Shown: one piece after another, positions 1-11,377 of the stretch
Layout: every line of letters begins with the position of its first letter
How positions within the stretch are numbered: the first letter of the stretch is position 1
Assembly: GCF_950295315.1 (NCBI RefSeq)
Contig: NC_080168.1
Coordinates: 66,101,254-66,165,253 of the forward strand
Origin: Erinaceus europaeus
Lineage: Eukaryota > Chordata > Mammalia > Eulipotyphla > Erinaceidae
Direction: 5' to 3'
DNA length: 64,000 nt
The notes under the pieces: generated by a model
The model's input: only the letters and a program-made list of their open reading frames with translations
What the model was told of the DNA's origin: nothing
The model's database searches: none
Translations under genes and position numbers: made by a program

Positions 1-142
1 TTATTTATTTATTAATGAGAAAGATAGGAGGAGAGAGAGAAAGAACCAGCCATCACTCTGGTACATGTGCTGCCGGGGGTTGAACTCAGGACCTCATGCT
101 TGAGAGTCTAGTGCCTTAGCCACTGCACCACCTCCCGGACCA
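1..142 (-). repeat. tRNA-derived SINE, type B
   Basis: Read on the minus strand, this has the type B head (GGAGGTGGTGCAGTGGCTAA), a B-box-like block around 'GACTCTCAAGCATGAGGTCC', and a tail of AATAAATAAATAA. The element is cut by the window edge at its tail. It is a retrotransposed SINE and not a tRNA gene. Confidence 0.85.
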
Positions 143-894
143 CTTTTTTTTTTTATATATATACATATTTTATTAACAACTTTCTTAATTCTTGGCTAGA
201 ACACTGAATTTTACATATCTTTAAAGTTTCTTTCAACTGTCTGAGGTGAAAACTATCTTCTTTATTTAGAATGTAATATACCCATTGTGGCCATTTAGAA
301 AGACCTAGAGTAAAAGAAAGCTTAAAATTAAGTGTCGGTCACTTACCAAGATTAGCATGTTTGTTGGGTCCCTAATCAGCCTAAAGTAAAGTCAAGTGGT
401 AAAGGACATGGGGGTAAAAAGAAAAAAAATTAACACGTGTAGTAAATAAAAGTCAAGGAAAAAACTATTTTTCTGCTCAAGAAACAACAACAAAAAAAGG
501 AATGGTAACCATAGAAACACATTGGAGCAGATTAAAGTCTGAGTCACATGGGAGTGGGGTTAAAACTTTGAAACACATTTTGGACCCTCAGCTGGGAAAT
601 CAAAGTGGACCATACATAGTAACTCAACACGTGGGAGATAAAGTTGAACTGCATAGAGCAAAAAGTGGGTATGGCGAAATTAAAGTCAAACAACTAAAAT
701 AGGGGTGGGACAAAAAAAATTGCAACATGTTGAGGTGCCATTTGTTGTAATTTAACTTAAAATAAAAAGGGGTTGGTTGGGGGCTGTTGTGGTGTGAACT
801 GGGAACTGGTTTAAACAATACAAAGTTTATTAGGGTGAAACAGGTAAAAGGCAAAATAAGCACTTATCATCAAGGGTTAAAAGTACACTAGGTC
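143..894. other. No recognised gene; possible decayed retroviral or LTR sequence
   Basis: AT-rich sequence with a T-run and TA repeats at 143-165. A 66-codon open frame at 502-702 (plus) ends in a Gly-Pro-Tyr-Ile-Val...Val-Glu-Leu-His-Arg pattern. This loosely resembles the C-terminal SH3-like end of retroviral integrases, but the match is weak. It is followed by an A/G-rich stretch near 760-785 that could be a polypurine tract. I cannot assign it with confidence. Confidence 0.25.
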
Positions 895-1168
895 AGGGGG
901 TCAGGCGGTAGTACAGCGGGTTAAGTGTGTGGTGCAAAGTGCAAGGACCAGCGTAAGGATCCTGGTTTGGACCCCTGGCTCCCTACCTGCAGGGAAGTCA
1001 CTTCACAAGCAGTGAAGCAGGTCTGCAGGTGTCTATCTTTCTCTCCCCCTCTCTGTCTCCCCCTCCTCTCTCCATTTCTCTCTGTTCTATCCAACAATGA
1101 TGACATCAATAAAACAACAAGGGCAACAAAAGGGAATAAATAAACGAATAAATATTAAGAAAAAAAAG
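895..1168 (+). repeat. SINE type A with 13-bp TSD
   Basis: Plus-strand type A SINE beginning AGGGGGTCAGGCGGTAG and ending in the AACAAAAGGGAATAAATAAA tail plus an A-run. It is flanked by the direct repeat AGTACACTAGGTC at 882-894 and 1169-1181, showing a retrotransposition event. Confidence 0.9.
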
Positions 1169-1199
1169 AGTACACTAGGTCCATAAAGTCTAGGGAGTA

Positions 1200-1461
1200 T
1201 AGGGAGTCGGGCGGTAGTGCAGCAGGTTAAGTGCATGAGGCGCAAAGTGCAAGGACTGGCATAAGGATTCTGGTTTGAGCCCCGGGCTCCCCACCTGCAG
1301 GGGAATTGCTTCACAAGTAGTGAAGCAGGTCTGCAGGTGTCTCTCTTTTTCTCCTCCTCTCTGTCTTCCCCTCCTCTCTCCACTTCTCTCTGTCCTATCT
1401 AACAATGATGGCATCAATAACAACAACAATAAAAAAGAAAAAGGAAAATAATAAAAAAAAG
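1200..1461 (+). repeat. SINE type A
   Basis: A second plus-strand type A SINE, with head GGGAGTCGGGCGGTAG and an A-rich tail. It lies 20 bp beyond the TSD of the preceding SINE. A short repeat of about six bases (GAGTAT) occurs on both sides and may be its TSD. Confidence 0.85.
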
Positions 1462-2084
1462 TCTGAGTATAGTTATCAAAAGTTTAGTCCCATAAGATAA
1501 ACAATTATCTGCTCTGGTAAAGATTGCTCATGGCTGTAGAGGGGTCTAAAAGTTTACTGGCTAGCAGAGTTACACATGGTCAGTTGCCAGTAGAAGTAGC
1601 CATGGCTCACCTTCACAGAGATGCTTCTAACCAGGAGAAGAAGTAGCAGCCAAAGAGAGTGAAGTGCTCAAAGTCCCTTGCTTTTATACATTCCCTTCTC
1701 TGAAGCACCTCCTCAGGTTGACATTATTTGTATGCTAATAGTCCCAAACTCCTGTTGGGGGTCACAACAAACCCATATCTGCAACTTTGGGAGAACTGTC
1801 ATAGTTTACAATGGAAGGGTTGGGTGGAAATCCAGAACTCTTGGTGGTGGGAACAGCTGCCAGTGTGGAATTATGCCCCTGTTGACTTGTAATTGGTAGC
1901 ATGGGGGGAAAAGAGAGGTGTCTGAGGTCCCAGGTTCAGTCCCCAGCACCACTTGATATCAGAGCCGTCTTGTCTTCTCTCTCTCACTTTCTCTCTGGAA
2001 TAAAATCAAATGGAAAGCTCAAAGCACGAGCAATGGAATCATACACATGTGAGACCCCACTCAGCCCCTAAGAGATGGAATAGA
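1462..2084. other. Mostly unclassified sequence with an old retrotransposon 3' end
   Basis: No gene seen. About 1800-1895 contains the block 'GGTGGTGGGAACAG', followed by a 'CCCCTGTT' segment. It is closely similar to 47340-47400, so it is a dispersed repeat, probably an old LINE 3' end. Bases 1900-2030 hold a decayed SINE with a 'GGTCCCAGGTTCAGTCC' B box. Confidence 0.4.
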
Positions 2085-2486
2085 TAGATAGAGCACCTGG
2101 GAGGGATCTGGGCTGTGGTGCACCAAGTTAAATGCACAAGGACCTGGGTTCGAGCCCCTGCTCCTCACCTGCAGGGGGAAAACTTCGTAAGTGGTGAAGT
2201 AGGGGTGCAAGTGTCTTTTTGTCTCCCTCTCTACCTCTTCTTTCTCTCTCAATGCCTCTCTGTCTCTATCCAATAACAAAAAATATATTTAAAAAATTCA
2301 TTCATTTTGGGGAGGGCGGTAGTGCACCTGGTGGAGAGCACACCTTACTATATGTGAGGAACTGGGTTCAAGCCCCTGCTCCCCACCTTGCGCTTTGCGC
2401 CACCTGCGCTTAACCTGCTGTGCTACCACCCGATTCCCTCTTTAATTAATTTTTTAAAAAGCTTTTGTTTCTTTTTTTATATTTAT
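2085..2486. repeat. SINE type D and abutting SINE head fragments
   Basis: 2085-2300 is a plus-strand type D SINE. 2308-2386 is a plus-strand SINE head fragment that is abruptly joined, at about 2387, to a minus-strand type A head (2388-2438). The two heads face each other without tails, suggesting a deletion or inversion between two former SINEs. Confidence 0.7.
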
Positions 2487-3053
2487 TTTATTTATTTTTT
2501 CCCTTTTGTTGCCCTTGCTGTTTTTTTTTTTTTTTTACATTTATTTATTTTCCCTTTTGTTGCCCTTGTTGTTTATCGTTGTTGTTGTTATTGCTGTCAT
2601 TGTTGTTGGATAGGACAGAGAGAAATGGAGAGAGATGGGGAAGACAGAGAGAGGGGAAGAGAAAGATAGACACCTGCAGACCTGCTTCACCACCTGTGAA
2701 GCAACTCCCCTGCAGGTGGGGAGCCGGGTGCTTGAACCGGGATCCTTATGCCGATCTTTGTGCTTTGCGCCACCTGCGCTTAACCCGCTGAGCTACGCCC
2801 GACTCCCGCCCTTGCTGTTTTATTGTTGTAGTTATTATTGTTGTTGTTGTTGTTGGATAGGACAGAGAGAAATGGAGAGAGGGAGGGGAAGACAGAGAGG
2901 AGGAGAGAAAGATAGACACCTGCAGACCTGCTTCACCGCCTATGAAGCGACTCCCCTGCAGGTGGGGAGCCGGGGTTCGAACCGGGATCCTTATGCCAGT
3001 CTTTGTGCTTTGCGCCACCTGCACTTAGCCCGCTGTAGTACAGCCCGACTCCC
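2487..3053 (-). repeat. SINE type A inserted inside another SINE type A
   Basis: An outer minus-strand type A copy is split into 2487-2520 and 2808-3053 by a second minus-strand type A copy at about 2525-2807. The insertion is marked by the 14-bp direct repeat GCCCTTGCTGTTTT at 2511-2524 and 2808-2821, which is part of the outer copy's tail. Confidence 0.85.
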
Positions 3054-3188
3054 AAGTTTTTGTTTCTTTGACCAGAGCACTTCTCAGCTCTGGGTATTGA
3101 GGATCTCTCAAAGGCAAGTCTTGTCACTACCACTGCCATCTCCATGGAAGAATTCTTTATTGTTTTATTTTATTTTACAATTTCACAT

Positions 3189-3231
<43 letters not shown>

Positions 3232-4528
3232 TTTTTGCCTCCATGGTTGTCACTGAGGTTCGGTCCCAGCACTACGAATCCACTGCACCTGGAGGCTATT
3301 TTTTCCCTTTTGTTGACCTTGTTGTTTTATTGTTGTTGTGCTTATTATTGTTGTTGTTACTGATGTCATTGTTGTTGGATAGGACAGAGAGAAATCGAGA
3401 GAGCATGGGAAGACAGAGAGGGGGAGAGAAAGATAAGACATATGCAGACTTGCTTCACTGCCCATGAAGTGACCCCCCTTGCAGGCTGGAGCTGAGGATT
3501 CGAACCGGGACCATTATACCAGTCCTTGTGCTTTGAGTCATGGGCGTTCAACCCACTGCGCTACCACCCGGCTCCCAAGAGTTCTTTACTTCAGAAATGA
3601 GAATGCCAATCTGGGATGAGATCCCTAGGCCCCAGTCATGCAGGTCCTGGGTTCTAACACTGAGTCCCTTCCCCAGCAGATAAAACTACCATTAAAAATT
3701 ATTTATTTATGTATTTATTCCCTTTTGTTGCCCTTGTTGTTTTATTGTTGTAGTTATTATTGTTGTTATTGATGTTGCCATTGAATAGGACAGAGAAAAA
3801 TGGAGAGAGGAGGGGAAGACAGAGAGGGGGAGACAAAGATAGACACCTGCAAACCTGCTTCACTGCCTGTGAAGTGACTCCCCTGCAGGTGGGGAGCCGG
3901 GGGGTTCGAACCAGGATCCTTAGGCCGGTCCTTGTGCTTTGTGCCATGTCTGCTTAACCCGCTGCCCAACTCCCAAAACTGCCATTTTTAACAAAGCAGC
4001 CCAGTGATTCTGAAGCGTGGGCAGGTCTGGAAATCTCTCACCAGGACTTCTAAGAACTGCTAGCTCTAGGAGGAATACAGCGACAGAGACATGTGAAGAC
4101 TGCCAACTGTTAGAAGCCAGTTGTTAAATTTAAGACCTGCACAGGAAATTTTAAACAGTCCTGGACACCCCCCCCCCCCCCACAGTTTAAAACAACAACA
4201 ACAATAAAATACATCCTGTGGTTTATGGTGAAGATGCTGGTGATGGTAATTATTATTATTATTTTTAATTGTTTACTTATTTATTTTCCCTTTTGTTGCC
4301 CTTGTCTTATTTTTATTGTTGTTATAGTTATTGTTGTTGTTATTGATGTCGTCGTTGTTAGATAGGACAGAGAGAAATGGAGAGAGGAGGGGAAGACAGA
4401 AAGGGAGAAAGACACCTGCAGACCTGCTTCAACGCCTGTGAAGCGACTACCCTGTAGGTGGGGAGCCGGGGGCTCAAACCGGGATCCTTAAGCTGGTCCT
4501 TGTGCTTTGCGCCACATGAGCTGACTTC
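3054..4528. repeat. SINE cluster with (TTTA)n
   Basis: Decayed type C fragment about 3070-3120 (minus). (ATTT)n at 3188-3235. Type A copy with the extra CTCCAGGGTTAT-type 3' block at 3236-3577 (minus). Type A at 3695-3974 (minus). Type A at 4246-4528 (minus). Bases 3976-4245 are non-repetitive apart from a C-run at 4171-4182. No coding potential beyond SINE shadows. Confidence 0.75.
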
Positions 4529-7019
4529 TGGTAATTAGTATTATAAATGGAGCCCAGAGTGAATGGGGCGGGGGTGGGTTGGGTTGGTGGTTTCTATTTG
4601 GAAATAAAAGTGTCTGCAAACATGTGTGAATCCATCCCGCTCTGGGGTAGGTCTGCTCAGTGGTGGCTCCCTGTAGAGGGGGCTACAGGCTCCTGGCATG
4701 TCCGAGTGGTTCCTGGAAGAAGCCAACAAAGCCCTCACTTACCGTCCTCCATGGGGGGGTGGGAGCCCCAACTCTATGAAGCACCCTCATCCAGGCCAGC
4801 TTTTTAGGTAGGCAGCAAGGGGCCGGCAGGGAAGCAGTGTAGACTGACGGCAGATTTCTCTGCCTCCCCATAGGGAAGGGATCTTTCCACGGCCCCCAGC
4901 ACCTCCCAGCACCCCTCCGGGCAGAACCCCAGTTCACGGGCCACCTCTCCCTTTGGATGGATCCCCAGCCTCCAGCTCTCTTTCCCAGGACGTCTGCCTG
5001 ATGCCCTCTGGTGGCTGCCTTGAGGACAAGGCCTTCAGCGCCTGGGGACACACACCTCCCTCCTGGAGACATGGAGGAGGACCGGCACCCAGAAGCTGGA
5101 GGTGGCAGGACCTGTCTCTGCCCAATGAGTCTGATCTCCGCCTCACTGGTTGAGCTGCCAATCAGATGAGAGGCCCTGCTAGCTCTGGTTCCACAACCAC
5201 GGCAGGTAGCTCAGAAACAAGTAAACGAAAGCAAGCCCAGCCAGACAAACACACCTGAGGAGGTGGCTTAGCCAGCGGCCTGAGGCCCCAGACTCCTTCT
5301 CTGGCACCCGAGGGTGACATTGCCTCTCCCAGAGAACAGAGGACTGAGTAACCTGTTAAAGTCTAGCTTGGGCCTATAGTGAGGGACACTGAACCCCACC
5401 CCACCCCTAGTCTGGCTGTGTGGGGGTGCAGACCCTCAGCCTGGCAGCTACTGTAAGTAGTAAACGTCTCCGGAAAGTGATCTTGAGCTGCTGGGATGGC
5501 GGCCGCTGTGGATGGAGGGGGTTCCCTGCACAGCTGGCATAGGGGACACCAGAGGGACCGGGCACTGGGAAAGGGTGCAGGAGACCCCCGGTTGGGGTGT
5601 TGGCAGGCAGCCCCCCCCCCAGCCCGCAGAAGATGCTGTCACTGAATCCAAGCTCTCTTCCAGAAGCAGACTGACTGCACAGAAGCCTTTGGTGTGTGTG
5701 TGTGTGTGGTGGTGGTGGGGCTCCCACTGTCTCCCCTTGCCCCAGCTGTTAGAAAAGCCAGTCTCCTGCTCTCGCCTCCCCTCGCCTCCGCTCCCCTCCG
5801 CTCCCATCCCCTCCTCCTCCCTTCCCATTCCCTCCCCTCCCCCTCACGCAGACCCCCCAGGCTCTAGTAATCTGAGAAGGGCGGAAAGAGCCAGTCTGCA
5901 GGCTTCCGCTGCAGCAGAGGCTGCTTCTAATCAGGAATGGGGGGGGGGGGGGGGAGTGGAAGGACCAGGGGGAGTCCAGGACAGCCAAGGGAGCCCCATT
6001 CACTTTTGTTCCCCACCACAGACTCCAGCCCAGTGGTGGGGACAGCCAACATACCTCCCCCCTCCTCACCTTTCCGGGGCTGGTGACAGTGACTGGATGG
6101 TGCAGGCAAGTCAGAACCCTGCCTTCCTGTGACTAGAGCCTGGGCTCCATTCTGCCAGCCCCAACCTTCCAAAGTGTGGTGGTGGGGGGGTGGCTGTCAG
6201 GGCCTCTGGAAGGTGACCAGCTGGTGGCCGGACACCGTGTCCCTCCCTTGGCCATCACTACTTCTCCGGCCCCCAAAGCCATGACCCCTAGGCCATCCAG
6301 CATGCGTGGTGGTGGTGGTGGTGGTGGTGGTGGTGGTGGTGGTGGTGGTGGTGGTGGTGGTAGATAGCATAATGGTTATGCAAATAGACTTTCAGACTCT
6401 CCTGCCTGAGGCTCTGAAGTCCCAGGTTCAATCCCTCACATCACCACAAGCCAGAGCTGAGCAGGGCTCTGGTAAACAAACAAACAAAAAAACAACCTCA
6501 GCATTCTTTGAACCTTCCACAGCCATGATTCTCTTAGGGGATCTCCACGTGGCTTCTGATCCTGCTGTAAGGGGCTCTGCGTGAGCTAGAGTCTGGGACT
6601 GGGTATCCTCTGAGTCTGGGAGGACTGGGCTTGCGGTTCAGGGCAGGTCTGTAGCGGGGCTGATGGCTGCCCGGACTAATGCTGAGGAGGACCTGAGTGA
6701 CCACCCTGTGAAGGGCCAGCGGGCTGGCAGCCTGGGGTGGGGGTGACAGCCTCCCTCTGAGCCCCTGCTGTGTTGTGATCACTGAGAAGCCCTCCCCTGA
6801 ATGTCCTGGGTGGGGAGGTTGGGGTTCAAGTCTCTGCTTTCTTCCCAACTCACCCTCTCCTTTCCCACTTCCTGCCCCAGGCTCTCACCTGTGGCCCCTT
6901 TCATCGCTGCTGTCCCTGCTGGCCAGCTTGCCTTGTGGGCTACTCCTCTGCCCGCCCCTCACTGTGGCTTTCTCCTACATTTCTGGAAGAGCTGATGGTC
7001 TAGAATATAATCAAGGGGT
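4529..7019. other. Unique GC-rich intergenic DNA, no gene recognised
   Basis: Mostly single-copy-looking sequence that is GC-rich from about 4800 to 6300. It contains a (TG)/(TGG) run at 5692-5720, a C/T-rich tract at 5757-5850, a G-run at 5939-5953 and a type C SINE at 6360-6495. Open frames here are short, overlap on both strands, and show no domain I recognise. I see no credible splice-bounded exon. Confidence 0.5.
6306..6362 (+). repeat. (GGT)n microsatellite
   Basis: About 19 near-perfect GGT units end directly at the head of a type C SINE. The poly-Gly or poly-Val frames seen here are artefacts of this repeat. Confidence 0.95.
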
Positions 7020-8154
7020 CAGGTGGTCTGGGAGATGGCACAGTGGCTAAGGCACTGGACTCTCAAGCATGAGGTCCTGAGTTCAGTTCCAGACATGTAC
7101 TAGACTGATGTTTCCTTCTCTCTCCTCTTATCTTTCTCATTAATAAGTAAGTAAAATCTTAAAAAAATAATAATAATTGCAGGGTCATCGTGGGAAGTGC
7201 TGGAGGAAAGGGGGACTGTTTCTCAGAGGATGCAGAATCAGCAGAGAGAGGCCTGGCTTAGCTGCCCCCACGACCCACCCCCGGGTGGGCTCTGACTCAC
7301 ATGTGGTTGGAGTGGGCCAGCTATTCCCAACAGAGGAGGCATGGGTACTCAAGCTGTCATCTTTTATTTTTAAATTATATTTTATTTATTTATTTTTATT
7401 ATTTATTTTCCCTCTTGGTGCCCTTGTTTTATTGTTGTTGTAGTTATTATTATTGTTGTTGATGTTGTCATTGTTGGATAGGACAGAGAGAAATGGAAAG
7501 AGGAAGGGAAGACAGAGAGGGGGAGAGAAAGATAGACACCTGCAGACCTGCTTCACTACTTGTGAAGTGACTCCTCTGTAGGTGGGGAGCCGGGGTCTCA
7601 AACTGGGATCCTTACACCAGTCCTTGTGCTTGGCACTATGGGCGCTTAACCCGCTGCACTACGCCCGACCCCCAAATTCTATTTATTTTTTAAATATATT
7701 TATTTCTTATTGAATAGAGACAGAGAAATTGAGAGGGGAGAGGGAGATAGAGAGGGAAAGAGGCAGAGAGACACCTGTAGCCCTCCACCACTCAGGAAGC
7801 TTTCCCCCTGCACATGGGGAATGGGGGCTTGAACCTGGCTGTTTTTAATTTTTTGTATTTATTTAGATACAGAGAGAAATCAAGAGGGGAGACAAAGAAG
7901 GAGAAAGACACTTGGAGCCCTGCTCATGAAGCATTCCCCCTACAGGTGGGGGGCCAGGGGCTTGAGCCCAGGTCCTTACACTCAACCAGGTGTGTCAAAA
8001 AAAAAAAAAGCCATTGTCTTCAAAAGCAGAACATTCAGTCTGGGGAGACAGACAGCACAGTGGTTCTGCAAATGGCTTTCCTGCCAGATGCTCTGAGGCC
8101 TCAGGTTCACTCCCTAGCCCTACCAGCCAGAGCTCAGCAGGGTCCCTCTTTATC

Positions 8155-8195
<41 letters not shown>

Positions 8196-10194
8196 CTTTT
8201 TTTTTTTTACTTATTTATTCCCTTTTGTTGCCCTTGTTGTTACTGATGTCATCGTCGTTGGATAGGACAGAGAGAAATGGAGAGAGGAAGGGAAGACAGA
8301 GAGGGGGAGAGAAAGATAGACACCTGCAGACCTGCTTCACTGCTTGTGAAGTGACTCCCTTGCAGGTGGGGACCGGGATCCTTATGCTGGTCCTTGCGCT
8401 TTGCGCCACCTGCACTTACCCCACTGCACTATCGCCCGACTCCCCTCTCTGTATTTCTGTCTCATTTAAATAAATAAATAAACTAACAAACAAATAAATA
8501 AGCAGCCTGAGAGCAGTGATCAGTAATGCTTCAGGTACTGGCTCCACAGAAAAGAAAATTTTTTTTACTATTACTTTATTTTATTATCTTTATTTATTGG
8601 ATAGAGATAGCCAGAAATCAAGGGGGGCGGGTGATAGAGAGAGAGAGAGAGAGAGAGGCATTTATAGCACTGCCTCACCACTTACTGAGCTTTTCCCATG
8701 CAGGTGGGGATCAGGCACATTGTAATATGTGCACTCAACCAGGTGCACCACCACCCAGCCCCAGTGATTATGGTGGTGTGAGGGATTGAACCTAGGACTC
8801 TGGAGCCTTAGACAGGAGAGTCTCTTTGCATAACGATTATGCTATCTACCCCAGTCCAGGAATTTTTTTTTTTTTTTTTTAAACCAGAGCACTGCTCAGC
8901 GCTGGCTTATGGCAGTGTGGGGGATTGAACTTGGGACTTGAGAGCCTCAGGCATGAAAGTCTCTTTGCATAAACATTATGCTATACCCCCACCCAGGAAA
9001 AAAAATTTTAAGTAGTAGTTCATCTTGCATGAGGAGACAGAGGGCAGCCTGCAGGCCCTGTGTCCCGGTGGCTCTAGGCTCAGGGTGCCCACAGGGATCA
9101 GCAGGGGCTGCAGTGGGCAGATGGGGCAGGTACCCAGCACCAAGAAGGATGGGGTTGTGCTTCTTCCAGGGTGGACTCCCCCTCCTCCATGTCCAGGTGC
9201 AACCTCTGACCTGTCTCCAGAGCCCTGCTCAGCTTTGGCTGATGGTGACTGAATCTGGGACCTCAGAGCCTCAGGCAGGAAAGTCTTTTGCAGAGCCATT
9301 GTGCTGTCTCCCCAGCCCTCACAATGACTATTTAAATAGTGGTTCCAATGTTCCTATAGGAGAATCAGCAAATTTTATAATGCTAAGATCACAAATAATG
9401 TTTGCAGGCCATACAGATCATGTTGCACCTACTGTATTCTACAAATTAGTCACTGAGGGGGCCAGGCAGTGGCGCAGTGGGTTAAGAGCAAATGGTGCAA
9501 AGTGCATGGACTGGCACAAGGAGCCTGGTTCGAGCCCCTGGCTCTCCACCTGTGGGGGGCGGGGGGGAGTCGATTCACAAGTGGTGAAGCAGGTCTGCAG
9601 GTGTCTATCTTTCTCTCCCCCTCTATCTTCCCCATCTTTCTCAATTTCTCTTTGTCTTATCCAATAATGAAAAAAAATATATAAAAAATAGTGGCCACAG
9701 GAGCAGTGGGTTTGTAATGCTGGCACCGGGCCCCAGAGATAACCCTGGAGACAAAAAAAAGAAAAAAAAGACATTGAGAATAGGTAAAACAGGATGTAGA
9801 TAGCATAACAGTTATGCAGAGATCCTCATGCTCAAGGCTCCAAAGTCCCAGGTTTAATCCCCCGTATCACCATAAGCCAGAGCTGATCTGGTTAAAAAAA
9901 AAAAAAAAAGAAGAAGAAGAAAAAGAAAGAAAGAAAACATAGATGTGGGTAAGTCTCATTAAAACTTTTTATTAGGGGCCAGGTGGTGGTGCACCCAGTT
10001 AAGCGTATGCATTGCAGTGCGCAAGGACCCAGGTTCAAGCCCTTGGTCCCCACTTGCAGGAGGAAAGCTTCATGCACACAGTGGGGCAGGCCTGCAGGTG
10101 TCTCTGTCTCTCTCCCTCTCTGTCTTCCCCTCCCCTCTCAATTTCTCTCCATCTCTATGCAGTAATAAATAAAAACATTTTAAAAATATTTAAA
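7020..10194. repeat. Dense SINE field
   Basis: Copies seen: type B 7025-7170 (+); A 7378-7672 (-); D 7676-7842 (-) and 7843-7997 (-); C 8040-8150 (+), running into a CT/CTTT tract at 8156-8200; A 8205-8443 (-); D 8555-8762 (-); C 8763-8857 (-) and 8862-8993 (-); C 9218-9319 (-); A with extra 3' block 9457-9752 (+); C 9790-9937 (+); D 9975-10194 (+). Unique spacers lie at about 7171-7370, 9000-9215 and 9320-9455. No host gene seen. Confidence 0.75.
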
Positions 10195-10433
10195 AACTTT
10201 TTATTTATTTATTATTTTAAAAAATTAGGTTACAAGATTGTAGGGTGACAGGGTCTAGGTCTACAGCACACCCACCACCAAAGTTCTGTGTCCACACCCT
10301 CCCTCCTCCGAAGATCGCCAGCAGGGTTCTCACAGGTCTCAGAGCTACACTTTGGACAGAAAATTCATCTGGCTGGAAGCACCTCCTCTCTCCCTCTTCC
10401 TCTAAGACCAGGCGCTGTGAGCACTCTCTCTCT
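10195..10433. other. Unclassified 240-bp segment between a SINE and a microsatellite
   Basis: A TTTATTTATT start on the plus strand suggests the A-rich 3' end of a minus-strand retroelement, but the body (CAGCACACCCACCACC and onward) matches nothing I recognise. No gene is seen. Confidence 0.3.
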
Positions 10434-10449
10434 CTCTTTCTCTCTCTGT

Positions 10450-10480
<31 letters not shown>

Positions 10481-10685
10481 ACATATACTCTCTCACACAC
10501 ATTTTCTCTCACATACACATAAACATTCTCTCTCACACAAACACTTTCTCTCATACACACATACACTCTCTCACACACACTTTCTCTCACATATACACAT
10601 ACACACTCATACACATTCTTTCTCTCACACACTCACACACACACATACACACTCTCTCATACACACACACACACTCTCTCTCTCA
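10434..10685 (+). repeat. Irregular CA/CT microsatellite, left part
   Basis: Alternating runs of CACACA and CTCTCT with occasional ATA or TTT interruptions. The same kind of array resumes at 28304, immediately beyond the provirus. The two parts are probably one array split by the retroviral insertion. Confidence 0.9.
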
Positions 10686-11223
10686 TGTTGGGCTCCTCGG
10701 GGAAATGAGCCAGCCCAGCTCCCACTTCACCATCTGGCCTATTGGCCAACAGGAGACAGAGAGCGGGGAATCTTGGGCCTGCAGCAGCAGGGGTGAGCTC
10801 GCTGAGTGGTCTTCCAGCATACCATGGTGGCGGACAGTATGGCAAACCCTCAGGGTACCGTGGCAGTGGATGGAATGCTTTATTGTTTCAGTTACAAGTT
10901 TATAAAGGGGTAGCTGTGTAGGGAAAGTAGCCAAGCTGGCCAATGAGACCAATATCTCCTTATAAGGAAAAAGAGAGCGAGAGCAAGGCAATGAGAAGGT
11001 ATGGATGGTGATGCAGGAATGGGGAAATAGAAATTTAAAGAAGGAGAAGCCCACCAGAGGGAGGAGGGGTGGTGTGATATGGCAAGACTGATAGGCTGGT
11101 TGGAATTCCCCATGTACTCCAGCCCATCTTGCTCAACCACAGTGGCTGGCATGTCAAGGGAGACTGGTAGACGAGCTTCTGGGGGGGTCAACCATCCATG
11201 CTCAAATACTCATTAGCCCCACA
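10686..11223 (-). repeat. 3' LTR of the provirus
   Basis: 538 bp, aligning along its length with 27498-28303. On the minus strand it begins TGTGGGGC and ends CCCAACA. Shared landmarks are the CCAGCCCATCT block and 'GCTTTATTGTTTCAG' (plus strand), whose reverse complement contains AATAAA and can be the LTR poly(A) signal. It contains two short segments absent from the 5' LTR. The base composition abruptly changes to CT/CA microsatellite at 10685. Confidence 0.9.
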
Positions 11224-11236
11224 ATTCCCCCTTTTT
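11224..11236 (-). other. Polypurine tract of the provirus
   Basis: The minus strand reads AAAAAGGGGGAAT directly before the TGTGGGG start of the 3' LTR. This is the plus-strand primer position of a retrovirus. A SINE follows immediately on its other side. Confidence 0.8.
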
Positions 11237-11372
11237 CTTTTTTTTATTTATTGGATAGAGACAACTAAAAATCAAGAAGAAGGAGAGTGATAGAGAGGGA
11301 TAGAGACAGAGAGACACCTGCAGCCCTGCTTCACCACTCGTGAAGCTTTCCCCCTGCAAGTGGGGACCGGGA
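11237..11372 (-). repeat. SINE type D next to the polypurine tract
   Basis: Minus-strand type D SINE truncated at its head. It shows the 'CTCACGAGTGGTGAAGCAGG' block read on the minus strand, and an ATCCAATAAATAAA tail. It separates env from the polypurine tract. Confidence 0.75.
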
Positions 11373-11377
11373 GCTGC

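Noticed and set aside
2388..3467. Open frames up to 242 codons on the plus strand
   Set aside because: They read through antisense type A SINEs, whose GTTGTT-rich tails lack stops. The same peptide fragments recur at every SINE copy.
5512..6132. 206-codon plus-strand frame in GC-rich DNA
   Set aside because: Driven by C/T-rich and G-run simple sequence, overlapped by antisense frames of similar length, with no recognisable domain or splice context.
10245..10905. Open frames of 183 and 205 codons on the plus strand
   Set aside because: Mostly CA/CT repeat plus the antisense of the 3' LTR; no domain and no conserved start.
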